This document shows, one piece after another, positions 7,873 through 16,409 of a stretch of DNA of 64,000 bases. The translations under genes were made by a program, and so were the position numbers. The notes under the pieces were generated by a model. It saw nothing but the letters and a program-made list of their open reading frames with translations. It was not told where the DNA came from and searched no databases. The stretch is taken from the NCBI GenBank assembly GCA_017554335.1, contig JAFZIO010000073.1, positions 1 to 64,000 on the forward strand, in the 5' to 3' direction. Source of the DNA: Bacteroidales bacterium (GTDB lineage: Bacteria > Bacteroidota > Bacteroidia > Bacteroidales > UBA932). Numbering within the stretch: position 1 is the stretch's first letter; the number at the start of each line of letters is the position of its first letter.

Positions 7873-10815
7873 TTATCTCAATACCTCTGCCAGGTATGGT
7901 CCTGTTACGGAAGCTGGATCATCCGCCACCTGCTCCGGCGTGCCCTGGGACACGATGAGCCCGCCGCGGCGTCCTCCTTCCGGCCCCATGTCTATGAGCC
8001 AGTCCACACTCTTGAGTATGTCGGGGTTGTGCTCTATTATGATGACGGTGTTTCCCTGGTCGACCAGCTTCTGAAGCACGCCCAGCAGGGTTTTGATGTC
8101 CTCGAAATGCAGGCCTGTGGTAGGTTCGTCCAGCATGTAGAGGGTGTTGCCGGTACCCTTGCGGAAGAGCTCTGCCGCCAGTTTCATGCGCTGGCTTTCG
8201 CCGCCCGACAGGGTCACGGACGACTGTCCCAGGTGCACGTATCCAAGACCTACGTCCACGAGCGCCTTGAGCTTCGGGGCGATTTTGGGATGCGCCTTGA
8301 AGAATTCGTACGCTTCGTCTATCGGCATCTCCAGTACCTCGCTAATATTCTTGCCCTTATAATGGACGGCCAGCGTATCCTCTTTGTAACGGCGGCCGCG
8401 GCAGGCGTCGCAGACAACGTTGACGGACGGCAGGAAATTCATCTCCACCACCTTGATGCCGGCGCCTTTGCACTCTTCGCAGCGGCCTCCGGGCACGTTG
8501 AAGGAGAATCGGCCGGCCCCGAAGCCTCTGACCTTGGCGTCCGGCGTTTCCTCGAAGAGTTTCCTTATGTCGTCGAATACGCCTGTAAATGTTGCCGGGT
8601 TCGAGCGCGGGGAACGCCCTATCGGGCTCTGGTCCACTTCCACCACCTTGTCGATATTCTCGATACCCTCTATACCCGCATACTGGAGGGGGCTTTCTTT
8701 GCTGCGGTTCAGCCTGGCCTTCAGGATAGGAATCAGCGTCTCGTTAACCAGCGAGCTCTTGCCGCTGCCGGACACTCCCGCAACGCCCACAAAACAGCCC
8801 AGCGGTATGCTTACATCTATGTTCTTCAGATTGTTGCCGCTCGCCCCTTGCAGCACCAACGTCTTCCCGTTACCCGTCCTTCTCTCCTTCGGCACCTCGA
8901 TACTCCGTCGGCCTGAAAGGTATTCGGCGGTAATAGATCCTTCGCTTCGCTCAGGATGACATAGGGAGGCGGCGTCGCTGGAGTAGCCGGAGGGGGCCTC
9001 ATGCTCCCGGGATCCGTGTCCACCCTCGGACACGTTAGAGGGAGGGGCCCACGAGCGCAGCGAAGTGGGAGGGATGAGCCCGCTATGCGGGCGAAGATAT
9101 CCGGGGGCAGAGGCCCCGCAGGCGGAATCCAGCGAAGTACAGCCGGGGCCGGAATAGCAAATACGACCTCCGAGCTCTCCGGCTCCGGGACCAACGTCCA
9201 CAAGCCAGTCGGCCGCCCGCATCGTCTCCTCGTCGTGCTCCACCACAATCACCGTATTCCCCTCGTCCCGCAACTTCTTCAGCGACGCAATAAGCTTGCG
9301 GTTGTCCCTCTGGTGCAAGCCGATAGACGGCTCGTCAAGGATATAGATAACGCCCACCAGCTTCGAACCTATCTGCGTCGCCAGGCGTATGCGCTGGCTC
9401 TCGCCGCCCGACAGGGACGCCGTAGCACGGTCAAGCGAAAGGTACTCAAGTCCTACGTCCACAAGGAACTGCAACCGGTCGCCAAGCTCCCGCAGCACGT
9501 CGTGCGCCACCGCCTTGCCGCGCCCGCTAAGCTTGCCGTCCAGCGACCGCACCCATTCCAGCAGGTCGGAAATCTCCAGCGCAGACACCTCCGTGATGGT
9601 TTTGCCGTCTATTCTAAAGCAGGATGTCTCTTCCCGCAGGCGAGTGCCGTTGCACACCGGGCACACGATGCGGTCTTCCACGTCGCCAACGACACCCTCC
9701 CAGGTGACCATCTGGATATCGTTCCCGTCGCCAATGCGGTAGAGGTCGTCGGAGCCGTTGACCAGCAGTGAGATACACTCCTGCGGCAGCTCCTCGATCG
9801 GGTCGTTCAGCGAGAACCCGTGCTTGCGGGCAATCGCGCGAACGGTCTCGAACTTGCGGTTGTTGCGCATGGGGCCCAGGGGTACTATACCACCGGCGGC
9901 AACCGACATGCGCGGGTCGGGGATGATGGTCTCCATACGCACGTCCGCAACCGTCCCGAGGCCCTTGCAATGCGGGCAGTAGCCTTCGGGCGAATTGAAG
10001 GAGAAGCTGTGCGGCTGGGGCTCCTGAAGCGAGACTCCGCTTTCCGGGTCCACCAGGTGCTTGGAGAAATGGCGGAGAGAACCGTCTTCCGCCGACAGCA
10101 CCGCCACCGAACCTTTGCCAAGCGACAGCGCCGCCGCGACAGAGTTGCGCACGCGCGCCTCGTCTCCTTCGCCCGGCTTCAGCTTATCCACCACCAGTTC
10201 TATGAAATGCGGCTTGTAACGGTCCAGCGCATCGATTTCCGGCAGCTCGAAAATCTCCCCGTCTATGCGTATCTGGGAGTAGCCGCGACGGCGCATCTGA
10301 TCGAAGAGCTCGCGGTAGTGGCCCTTTCGGCCGCGTACCAGCGGAGCCAGCAGTATGCACTTCTTGCCGGCGTACTCGGAGAGAATGAGGTCTACAATTT
10401 TGGAGTCGGTATAGCGTACCATCTCCTTGCCGCTGACGGGGGAGTAGGCGGTCGACGCTTTTGCGTACAGCAGTCGCAGGAAATCGTAGATCTCCGTAAT
10501 AGTGCCTACAGTCGAGCGGGGATTGGAGTTGGTGGTCTTCTGCTCTATGGCGATGATGGGGCTGAGGCCGTCGATGCTTTCCACGTCCGGCTTCTCCAAT
10601 ATGCCCATGAAATGCTTGGCGTAAGGGGAGAGGGTGTTCATGTAGCGGCGCTGCCCTTCGGCGTAAATGGTGTCGAACGCCAGCGAGCTCTTCCCGCTGC
10701 CGCTAATACCCGTGATAACCACGTACTTGCCGCGCGGAATGTCCACATCCACGTCCTTCAGGTTATGCGCCCTCGCACCCCGTATCTTGATGATTTCCTC
10801 AGCCATACAATTCAC
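7873..10815 (-). CDS. uvrA: Excinuclease ABC subunit UvrA with repeat-derived linker insertion
   Basis: UvrA is the DNA-damage-recognition ATPase of nucleotide excision repair. Both ABC halves are complete: Walker A GISGSGKSS (about residue 38) and GVSGSGKSS, signatures LSGGESQRIRLA and LSGGESQRMKLA, Walker B ILDEPSIGLH and MLDEPTTGLH. The C-terminal zinc module is present (GGRCEECKGAG ... CDACRG). The first zinc site shows only one Cys pair (CPHC). At 980 residues it is longer than the usual roughly 940 because about 73 residues (about 557-629) between the two halves are translated from an inserted repeat. They include CHPERSEGS, and normal UvrA sequence (TAEYLSGRRSIEVP) resumes after it. 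The frame stays open, so the protein is probably made. Confidence 0.95.
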   Translation of the reverse strand: MNCMAEEIIKIRGARAHNLKDVDVDIPRGKYVVITGISGSGKSSLAFDTIYAEGQRRYMNTLSPYAKHFMGILEKPDVESIDGLSPIIAIEQKTTNSNPRSTVGTITEIYDFLRLLYAKASTAYSPVSGKEMVRYTDSKIVDLILSEYAGKKCILLAPLVRGRKGHYRELFDQMRRRGYSQIRIDGEIFELPEIDALDRYKPHFIELVVDKLKPGEGDEARVRNSVAAALSLGKGSVAVLSAEDGSLRHFSKHLVDPESGVSLQEPQPHSFSFNSPEGYCPHCKGLGTVADVRMETIIPDPRMSVAAGGIVPLGPMRNNRKFETVRAIARKHGFSLNDPIEELPQECISLLVNGSDDLYRIGDGNDIQMVTWEGVVGDVEDRIVCPVCNGTRLREETSCFRIDGKTITEVSALEISDLLEWVRSLDGKLSGRGKAVAHDVLRELGDRLQFLVDVGLEYLSLDRATASLSGGESQRIRLATQIGSKLVGVIYILDEPSIGLHQRDNRKLIASLKKLRDEGNTVIVVEHDEETMRAADWLVDVGPGAGELGGRICYSGPGCTSLDSACGASAPGYLRPHSGLIPPTSLRSWAPPSNVSEGGHGSREHEAPSGYSSDAASLCHPERSEGSITAEYLSGRRSIEVPKERRTGNGKTLVLQGASGNNLKNIDVSIPLGCFVGVAGVSGSGKSSLVNETLIPILKARLNRSKESPLQYAGIEGIENIDKVVEVDQSPIGRSPRSNPATFTGVFDDIRKLFEETPDAKVRGFGAGRFSFNVPGGRCEECKGAGIKVVEMNFLPSVNVVCDACRGRRYKEDTLAVHYKGKNISEVLEMPIDEAYEFFKAHPKIAPKLKALVDVGLGYVHLGQSSVTLSGGESQRMKLAAELFRKGTGNTLYMLDEPTTGLHFEDIKTLLGVLQKLVDQGNTVIIIEHNPDILKSVDWLIDMGPEGGRRGGLIVSQGTPEQVADDPASVTGPYLAEVLR
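8930..9148 (-). repeat. Mosaic hairpin repeat inserted in uvrA coding sequence
   Basis: About 219 bp inside uvrA has no UvrA homology. It contains three recognisable pieces. The first is a 27-bp unit at 8935-8961 (reverse strand begins TGTCATCCTGAGCG), which encodes CHPERSEGS. The second is a perfect 6-bp-stem hairpin GTGTCC-ACCCTC-GGACAC at 9016-9033. The third is a stretch with small hairpins (CCCAC...GTGGG at about 9049-9070; GCCCGC-TAT-GCGGGC at about 9079-9093). The 27-bp unit recurs at 35402 and 48703, and the GTGTCC hairpin recurs at 42436 within a different arrangement. Borders are estimated from where UvrA homology stops. Confidence 0.75.
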
Positions 10816-10833
10816 AAAAATAGTGAATCCGCG

Positions 10834-11484
10834 CTATTTATACAACTCCCGAAGAACTGCAAGGGAACGTATTTGCAAAGGAGAGTCGATGTGATAGCCG
10901 AGGTAGTCCAAAAGAAGCGAGGCAACGGCGTTGCGCTGGGCTCCGGACATGGGAATGAGCATGGATTCTGCGGCGCTGCTTCGTAGCAGATGACTGACAA
11001 CTTCCAGATGCTCCCCACAGAATGGCATGAGGTCTTCGACTGAAGGGGAGAAGCCCAGGGCGCCGGCGAACTCCAGCAGGAAACGAAGGTGGTAATTGGA
11101 GAAGTCGCTCTCCATTGCGTCCAGGGTGAGGATGCTGCTCCGGCACCACTCAAACAGCCCTTCTTCCCTTGAGCCATCCTTGAGGGTTCGGAGTAGCACT
11201 TCACTAAGGAACAGCGTCATGGTGTTTTTTCGAACGTCGTTGCGTATACCATTCAGCGGCACACTCGCGCACACTTCACCCAGCCTCCAAAGGTCGGACT
11301 TACTGTTTTCTATTACCTCGGCGTCCAGCAGCGAAAGCGGCATGAACAGCGCCATCGGTGCCTTCCTGGACACACCCGTAATAAAGCTCCTGCGTCCCCA
11401 CTCCGGACTAAGCGTATGCAGCACCAGCGATTTGTCCCCAACCTTGGTGACAGACAGCAGTATGAACTGTGAGGCGTGACGCAT
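10834..11484 (-). CDS. recO: DNA repair protein RecO
   Basis: The 216-residue protein begins with the RecO OB-fold region (HASQFILLSVTKVGDKSLVLHT; Bacteroidota RecO starts similarly) and continues with the helical C-terminal domain (LFEWCRSSILTLDAME, FSNYHLRFLLEFAGALGF). The last pattern, F-x-x-x-F-L-x-x-x-A-x-x-L-G-F, is characteristic of RecO. It loads RecA onto SSB-coated single-stranded DNA together with RecR in the RecF pathway. The protein is slightly shorter than the usual 230-250. It sits 18 bp upstream of uvrA and 2 bp after the nucleoside kinase, so a repair-linked operon is likely. Confidence 0.85.
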   Translation of the reverse strand: MRHASQFILLSVTKVGDKSLVLHTLSPEWGRRSFITGVSRKAPMALFMPLSLLDAEVIENSKSDLWRLGEVCASVPLNGIRNDVRKNTMTLFLSEVLLRTLKDGSREEGLFEWCRSSILTLDAMESDFSNYHLRFLLEFAGALGFSPSVEDLMPFCGEHLEVVSHLLRSSAAESMLIPMSGAQRNAVASLLLDYLGYHIDSPLQIRSLAVLRELYK

Positions 11485-11486
11485 GC

Positions 11487-12482
11487 TTACAGCGTCTGGC
11501 CGCCGATGAACTCGCGCATGATGGAGGTGGGAGGGATGGCGGCGATTTCTGCGGGCCGCAGGGCGGTCACCTTGTCCAGGATGGACAGCAGCTGGCGGGC
11601 CTTTTCGTAAGCGGGGGAGGCCTCGGTGATGCCGTACAGCAGCGGCTCGGCGTAATACTTCAGCAGAGGGACGTCGTAGAGGGTGGAGGAGTTGAAAACG
11701 ATGTCGGCGTTCTCTTCGAAGGGGAAGATGTTGTAGGTCTCCCCGCGGCGTACCGACGGCCAGCGGAGTATGTTGTCTTCCGGGCTGATTCCGCGGACGC
11801 GGTTGTCCCTCACGATGCGGCGCAGCAGGCGCTTGTCGGTGGTGCTGTTGTGCACCTTCTCGCCTCCCGGCAGGGACGACAGGGCCGAAATATAAATGTA
11901 GAAGATGCGGCTGCGGTCAATTGAGTAGGTGAGCTCCGGGTTGAGGGCATGAATGCCTTCCATGAAGAGCACGTCGTTGGGCTCCAGCTTCATGGCCCTT
12001 TCCGGAAGGAACTCGCTGCGGCCCTCCTTGAAATTGAACTTGGGAATAATGACCTCTTTGCCGGCCAGAAGGTCGCTGAGGTTCTGGTTCAGCAGCTCCA
12101 CGTTCATCGCACCAAGGCACTCGAAATCGTACTCCCCGTTCTCGTCGCGGGGCGTCTCCTCGCGGTTGCGGAAATAGTTGTCCAGCTCTATTACCTTCGG
12201 GTTCATTCCCAGCACTTTGCATTGCTGGGCTATCCTCAGGGAACTGCTGGTCTTGCCGCTGGAGCTGGGACCGGAAATAAGCACTATGCTGGCCCTCTTG
12301 CGCACCCAGAAAATCTGGTCCGCAGCCTCTGCGTACTTACGCTCCTGGCGCGCCTCGCAAAGGTTTATGAGGGGTATGGCGTTGCCGCCGGCAACCACCT
12401 CGTTAACCTTCTCCAACGTATCGATTCCAATAGCGGAGCACCAGTCCCTGTACTCCTGCCTTGCTGCTTCAATCTTTGTCAT
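11487..12482 (-). CDS. Uridine kinase-like nucleoside kinase without TGS domain
   Basis: A P-loop kinase of the uridine kinase/phosphoribulokinase family: Walker A GPSSSGKTSS at about residue 83, then the substrate region VIELDNYFRNREETPRDENG and ECLGAMNVELLN, and the basic RRIVRDNRVRG stretch. Many Bacteroidota homologues are about 550 residues with an N-terminal TGS-like domain. This one is only 331 residues and begins just before the kinase core (ARQEYRDWCSAIGID), so that module is missing. It overlaps the MBL hydrolase by 4 bases (ATGA), implying translational coupling. The likely job is phosphorylation of a nucleoside; the specific substrate is not readable. Confidence 0.8.
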   Translation of the reverse strand: MTKIEAARQEYRDWCSAIGIDTLEKVNEVVAGGNAIPLINLCEARQERKYAEAADQIFWVRKRASIVLISGPSSSGKTSSSLRIAQQCKVLGMNPKVIELDNYFRNREETPRDENGEYDFECLGAMNVELLNQNLSDLLAGKEVIIPKFNFKEGRSEFLPERAMKLEPNDVLFMEGIHALNPELTYSIDRSRIFYIYISALSSLPGGEKVHNSTTDKRLLRRIVRDNRVRGISPEDNILRWPSVRRGETYNIFPFEENADIVFNSSTLYDVPLLKYYAEPLLYGITEASPAYEKARQLLSILDKVTALRPAEIAAIPPTSIMREFIGGQTL

Positions 12483-13147
12483 AATTCGTTCAGTTCGGGA
12501 ATCTCTTCCCTTTCGTTAAACGGCTCCAGGAAGGGGTTGCTCACCCTCTCGGTGCCTATTGTGCTGGGACCGCCGTGGCCGGGATAAATCTGGATACGGC
12601 TGTCCAGCCATATAAGTTTCTCCATGATGGAGCGTATCTCGTCGTCGTAGCTGCCGTAGATGAGGTCGGTGCGGCCGATGGCGCCGGCGAACAAAGTGTC
12701 GCCGGTGAATATGACCTCCTCCTTCTCCATCAGCCAGCAGATGCTGCCGGGGGAGTGGCCAGGGGTGCTTATCGCCTTGAAACTCAGGCCTGCGGCTTCT
12801 ACGGTCTGACCATCGGTAACGGGGGTGATGGGGAAGCTGCGGTCCGCTACCGGGACGCCGAACTTAGAGAGCCTCTCCAGATAATCCATGGTCTTCACGT
12901 CCTCCGGCGACATGTAAACGGGCACGCCGAAGCGGCTGTGCAGTTCCGTGACGCCGTAAATATGGTCCATGTGGCCGTGCGTAAGGAGCACTGCCGCCGG
13001 CTTCAGGCCGCTCAGGTAAGAGATTACCTTCATGCTCTCCTCCGGGTCCAGAAAGCCCGGGTCAATCACCACGCAGGAGTCTCCTTCGCCGTGCACGACG
13101 TAGGTATTTTCCTGAAGCATATTGACCGTAAAAACTTTTATCTCCAT
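12479..13147 (-). CDS. MBL-fold metallo-hydrolase (glyoxalase II-like)
   Basis: The 222-residue metallo-beta-lactamase fold protein has the metal motif LLTHGHMDHIYGV (HxHxDH) at about residues 55-67, a distal STPGHSPGS histidine, FTGDTLFAGAIGRTD with the bridging Asp, and YPGHGGPSTI for the last His. This pattern matches small hydroxyacylglutathione-hydrolase-like enzymes; true substrates in Bacteroidota are mostly unknown. No signal peptide, so cytoplasmic. It is the first gene of the minus-strand run that leads to uvrA and is divergent from the deoxynucleoside kinases. A minus-strand -7 box (TATTTTTG, 13172-13165) lies 17 bases upstream. Confidence 0.85.
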   Translation of the reverse strand: MEIKVFTVNMLQENTYVVHGEGDSCVVIDPGFLDPEESMKVISYLSGLKPAAVLLTHGHMDHIYGVTELHSRFGVPVYMSPEDVKTMDYLERLSKFGVPVADRSFPITPVTDGQTVEAAGLSFKAISTPGHSPGSICWLMEKEEVIFTGDTLFAGAIGRTDLIYGSYDDEIRSIMEKLIWLDSRIQIYPGHGGPSTIGTERVSNPFLEPFNEREEIPELNEL

Positions 13148-13159
13148 ACGCTAAGATTA

Positions 13160-13192
13160 TTTGGCAAAAATACGAAATTCTCACTATTTTTG
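13160..13192 (+). promoter_or_regulatory. Divergent promoter region, deoxynucleoside kinase side
   Basis: TTTG at 13160-13163 and TATTTTTG at 13185-13192 are separated by 21 bp, a full Bacteroidota promoter for the kinase gene starting at 13212. The same short space carries TATTTTTG on the opposite strand (13172-13165) for the MBL gene, so the two promoters overlap. Confidence 0.65.
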
Positions 13193-13211
13193 TAAAACTA
13201 GTTTCAAAGAT

Positions 13212-13826
13212 ATGCATATAGGAATAGCTGGCAATATAGGCTGCGGAAAAACCACTCTCACACGCATGCTTGCCGAACATTACGGATGGACCCCGAAATT
13301 CGAGGCTGTAACCTACAATCCCTATCTGGAGGACTACTACAAGGATATTCCGCGCTGGTCTTACAACCTGGAAACCTACTTCCTGGCCCAGCGTTTCAAG
13401 GACGTCCTGGAGATTGCCAGCTCCAAGGACGTTATAATCCAGGACCGCACCCTGCTGGAAGGCGTGCATATCTTCGTGGCCAACAACCGCGAGCAGGGCA
13501 ACCTGTCGGAGCGGGACTATGAGACTTACATGGAACTGTTCAACCTCATGATGTCCATGGTGAACCCGCCGGACCTGCTGATTTACCTCAAATCTTCCGT
13601 GCCGCACCTGGTATCCCAGATACAGAAACGCGGACGCGATTACGAGCAGACCATCAGTTTGGATTACCTCGCCGGGCTCAACCGCCATTACGAGGAGTGG
13701 ATAGGCAATTACAAAGGCCGCCTGCTGATTATTGACGCGGATTCCATAGACTTCGAGCACAACCCTGAAGACTTTTCTTCAATTACCGATAAAATCGACG
13801 CTGAACTTTTCGGCTTATTTAAATAA
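13212..13826 (+). CDS. Deoxynucleoside kinase (first of a tandem pair)
   Basis: Deoxyadenosine/deoxyguanosine-type kinase of the salvage pathway. P-loop GNIGCGKTTLTRML sits right after the start, the catalytic and substrate motif QDRTLLEGVHIF in the middle, and the LID region SQIQKRGRDYEQ near residue 145. The start at 13212 (MHIGIAGNIG) was chosen because the P-loop strand must begin at the N-terminus and the sister gene starts identically; the 17 codons upstream overlap the promoter. The length of 204 residues fits the dGK/dAK family. The next gene is a close paralogue, as in other bacteria where such pairs form heterodimers. Confidence 0.88.
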   Translation: MHIGIAGNIGCGKTTLTRMLAEHYGWTPKFEAVTYNPYLEDYYKDIPRWSYNLETYFLAQRFKDVLEIASSKDVIIQDRTLLEGVHIFVANNREQGNLSERDYETYMELFNLMMSMVNPPDLLIYLKSSVPHLVSQIQKRGRDYEQTISLDYLAGLNRHYEEWIGNYKGRLLIIDADSIDFEHNPEDFSSITDKIDAELFGLFK

Positions 13827-13830
13827 TTGT

Positions 13831-13838
13831 TAACTTTG
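13831..13838 (+). promoter_or_regulatory. -7 box for second deoxynucleoside kinase
   Basis: TAACTTTG in the 33-bp gap between the two kinase genes, 21 bases before the start at 13860. Matches TAnnTTTG; no clear -33 partner, because that position lies in the end of the first kinase gene. Confidence 0.45.
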
Positions 13839-13859
13839 TAGATTGTAATACCGGATAAT

Positions 13860-14480
13860 ATGCACGTAGCTATTGCAGGAAATATCGGAAGCGGAAAAAC
13901 CACGCTGACCAAGATGCTTGCCGCCCATTATGGGTGGACTCCTAAGTTCGAACCCGTCGATTTCAACCCCTATCTCGCAGACTACTACGAAGATATGGAG
14001 CGTTGGTCTTTCAATCTCCAGATCTACTTCCTGAACAAGCGCTTCAAGGATATTCTGGACATCTCCAAGTCGGACAAGGTGATTATCCAGGACCGCACCA
14101 TCTATGAGGATGCGCGCATTTTCTCCCGCAACCTTCATGACATGGGCCTCATGAGCACCCGTGACTATGAGAATTACACGGATCTGTTCGACCTCATGAT
14201 GTCCCTGGTAGGACTTCCCGACCTGCTTATCTACCTCCGTTCTTCCATACCCAACCTCATTGCCCAGATTCAGAAACGCGGCCGCGAGTACGAGAAGAGC
14301 ATACGCATTGATTACCTTACCGGTCTGAATGAGAAATATGAAGACTGGATCGGCAGCTACAAGGGCAACCTGCTCATCGTGGATGCCGACAATATAAAAT
14401 TCGGCAACAAGCCCGAGGACTTTGAGCTCATTACCAACATGATAGACGCCAAGCTCTACGGTTTGTTCCCTGAAAAGTAG
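13860..14480 (+). CDS. Deoxynucleoside kinase (second of a tandem pair)
   Basis: Paralogue of the preceding gene, similar over its whole length: P-loop GNIGSGKTTLTKML, QDRTIYEDARIF, and LID RGREYEKSIRID. It phosphorylates deoxynucleosides for dNTP salvage. Differences between the copies are concentrated in the middle (LLEGVHIFVANNREQG here becomes IYEDARIFSRNLHDMG), which in this family borders the nucleoside pocket and may set dA versus dG preference; which copy does which cannot be read directly. It is followed after 4 bases by the acyl-CoA synthetase. Confidence 0.88.
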   Translation: MHVAIAGNIGSGKTTLTKMLAAHYGWTPKFEPVDFNPYLADYYEDMERWSFNLQIYFLNKRFKDILDISKSDKVIIQDRTIYEDARIFSRNLHDMGLMSTRDYENYTDLFDLMMSLVGLPDLLIYLRSSIPNLIAQIQKRGREYEKSIRIDYLTGLNEKYEDWIGSYKGNLLIVDADNIKFGNKPEDFELITNMIDAKLYGLFPEK

Positions 14481-14484
14481 AATA

Positions 14485-16401
14485 ATGGAAAAAGAACTTC
14501 TTACAATCATTGACTTCGTGGACCATTACGCCGCCAAGTATGGCAGCGATACATTCCTCCGCGAAAAAGTCGGCGACACCTGGACTGAAACTTCATTTGC
14601 AATGACCCGCGAAGAGGGTCGTATCTACGCCGCCGGATTCATGGCCCTGGGACTCAAGAAGGGCGAAAAGGTGGCACTCATATCGGAAGGCCGCAACAAG
14701 TGGATATTCAGCGAGCTCGGCGTGTTGTACGCAGGCGGCGTGGACGTACCTCTCTCCTTTAAGCTGGAGTCCGATTACGACCTCACCTTCCGCATCAACC
14801 ATTCCGATTCCCGCTTCATAATAGCTTCCGAAAGCCAGATAGACAAGGTGCGCCGCGTGGCCCCGCTCTGCCCGGCAATCGAAAAGATAATAGTCCTGGA
14901 CGACCTTCCCCTCAATGAGGGCGAAATGTACATCGGCGAGCTCCGCAAGATGGGTGAGGACTACCTGCAGGAGCACGCAGCCGAGCTGGAGGAGCGCATA
15001 GCCTCCATCAAGCCGGACGATTACGCCAACATATCCTACACCTCCGGCACCACCGCCGACCCCAAGGGAATACTTCTGACGCACAACAACTACACTTCCA
15101 ACATAGTGCAGTGCAACTCCGTGGTCAAGGTCGACAGGGGCAACGTAATGCTCATCATAACCCCTCTGGACCACTGCTTCGCTCACGTGGCCGGCTTCTA
15201 CTTCATGATGGCCAACGGCGGCAGCATCGCCACCGTGCCGGGAGGCAAGAGCGCCATCACCATGCTGCGCAACATCCCCATGGCCATCCGTGAGACCCGT
15301 CCTCACCTGATGCTCTCCGTTCCCGCCATTTCCAGGAACTTCCGCAAGAACATCGAGGCCGGCATCAAGAAGAAAGGCCCGGCAGTGCAGAAGCTCTATG
15401 AGTTCGCACTCAACAACGCCATCAAATATAACCGCGAGTACTACAACATGGGCAAGCCCTGCTGGAAACTCTGGTGGCGCAAGCCCATCAAGGACCTCAT
15501 GGACAAGCTGGTCTTCAAGGGCGTACGCGAGAGCTTCGGCGGCCGTATGCAGTTCTTCATCGGCGGAGGCGCCCTGCTGGACATCGAGCTGCAGCGCTAC
15601 TTCTGCGCCATCGGCATGCCTATCTTCCAGGGATACGGTCTCACCGAGGCCACCCCTGTTATCTGCGCCAACTCCGTCGGACATGCCCGCTTCGGCTCCT
15701 CCGGCCGCACCGTGCAGCCCATGGACATCAAGATATGCGCCGAGGACGGCTCCGAGCTGCCTCTGGGCGAGACGGGCGAGATAGTCATCCGCGGCGGCAA
15801 CGTAATGGCCGGCTATTGGAAGAACCCCGAGGCCACTGCCGCCACCATCAAGGACGGCTGGCTGCACACCGGCGACCGCGGCTACCTCTGCAAGGAGGAT
15901 CCCCGCTACCTCTATGTGACCGGACGCTTCAAGAGCCTCCTCATCTCCTCCGACGGCGAGAAGTACTCTCCTGAAGGATACGAGGACAGCCTGGCCGACG
16001 GATCCAAGTATATCGACGCATCCGTGCTCTACAACAACCAGAGCCCCTGGACCGTGGTGCTGGTGATTCCCAACAAGGCCGCTCTTGCGGAAGCGGTGCA
16101 GGCCAAGGGCATCGATCCTGCATCCGAGGCAGGCCTCAAGGCCCAGCTGGACATCATAAAGGGCGAGGTCGACTCCTACCGTCCGGGCGGACGTCACCAG
16201 GGTCTCTTCCCGGAGAAGTGGCTCCCCGCCGCCATCATAGTGGGCGAGACTCCTTTCACCGAGCAGAACGGCATGCTCAACACCACCTCCAAGATGGTCC
16301 GCGGCAAAGTGGAGAAGTTCTATGCAGACCGCATTCAGTTCGCCATGACCGCCGAGGGCAAGGAGCTTTATAACGCTAAAAACTTAGAATCAATTAAATA
16401 A
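14485..16401 (+). CDS. AMP-binding long-chain acyl-CoA synthetase
   Basis: A 638-residue adenylate-forming enzyme of the ANL superfamily. Signatures: the Thr/Ser/Gly-rich P-loop SYTSGTTADPKGILLTH at about residues 184-200, the A5 motif GYGLTEATPV at about 385, GDRGYL with the ribose-binding Asp at about 465, and the hinge region VTGRFKSLLISSDGEKYSPE. It activates fatty acids with ATP and couples them to CoA; chain-length preference is unknown. Close relatives in Bacteroidota are annotated as FadD-like. It ends 8 bases before the MFS gene, inside the same plus-strand run. Confidence 0.88.
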   Translation: MEKELLTIIDFVDHYAAKYGSDTFLREKVGDTWTETSFAMTREEGRIYAAGFMALGLKKGEKVALISEGRNKWIFSELGVLYAGGVDVPLSFKLESDYDLTFRINHSDSRFIIASESQIDKVRRVAPLCPAIEKIIVLDDLPLNEGEMYIGELRKMGEDYLQEHAAELEERIASIKPDDYANISYTSGTTADPKGILLTHNNYTSNIVQCNSVVKVDRGNVMLIITPLDHCFAHVAGFYFMMANGGSIATVPGGKSAITMLRNIPMAIRETRPHLMLSVPAISRNFRKNIEAGIKKKGPAVQKLYEFALNNAIKYNREYYNMGKPCWKLWWRKPIKDLMDKLVFKGVRESFGGRMQFFIGGGALLDIELQRYFCAIGMPIFQGYGLTEATPVICANSVGHARFGSSGRTVQPMDIKICAEDGSELPLGETGEIVIRGGNVMAGYWKNPEATAATIKDGWLHTGDRGYLCKEDPRYLYVTGRFKSLLISSDGEKYSPEGYEDSLADGSKYIDASVLYNNQSPWTVVLVIPNKAALAEAVQAKGIDPASEAGLKAQLDIIKGEVDSYRPGGRHQGLFPEKWLPAAIIVGETPFTEQNGMLNTTSKMVRGKVEKFYADRIQFAMTAEGKELYNAKNLESIK

Positions 16402-16409
16402 CTGTACTT

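Noticed and set aside
8800-9200. UvrA broken into two genes by the repeat
   Set aside because: The frame is continuous through the insert and both halves keep all ATPase motifs.
14593-16197. A 534-codon open frame opposite the acyl-CoA synthetase
   Set aside because: Same cause: codon bias of the real gene leaves the opposite strand open.
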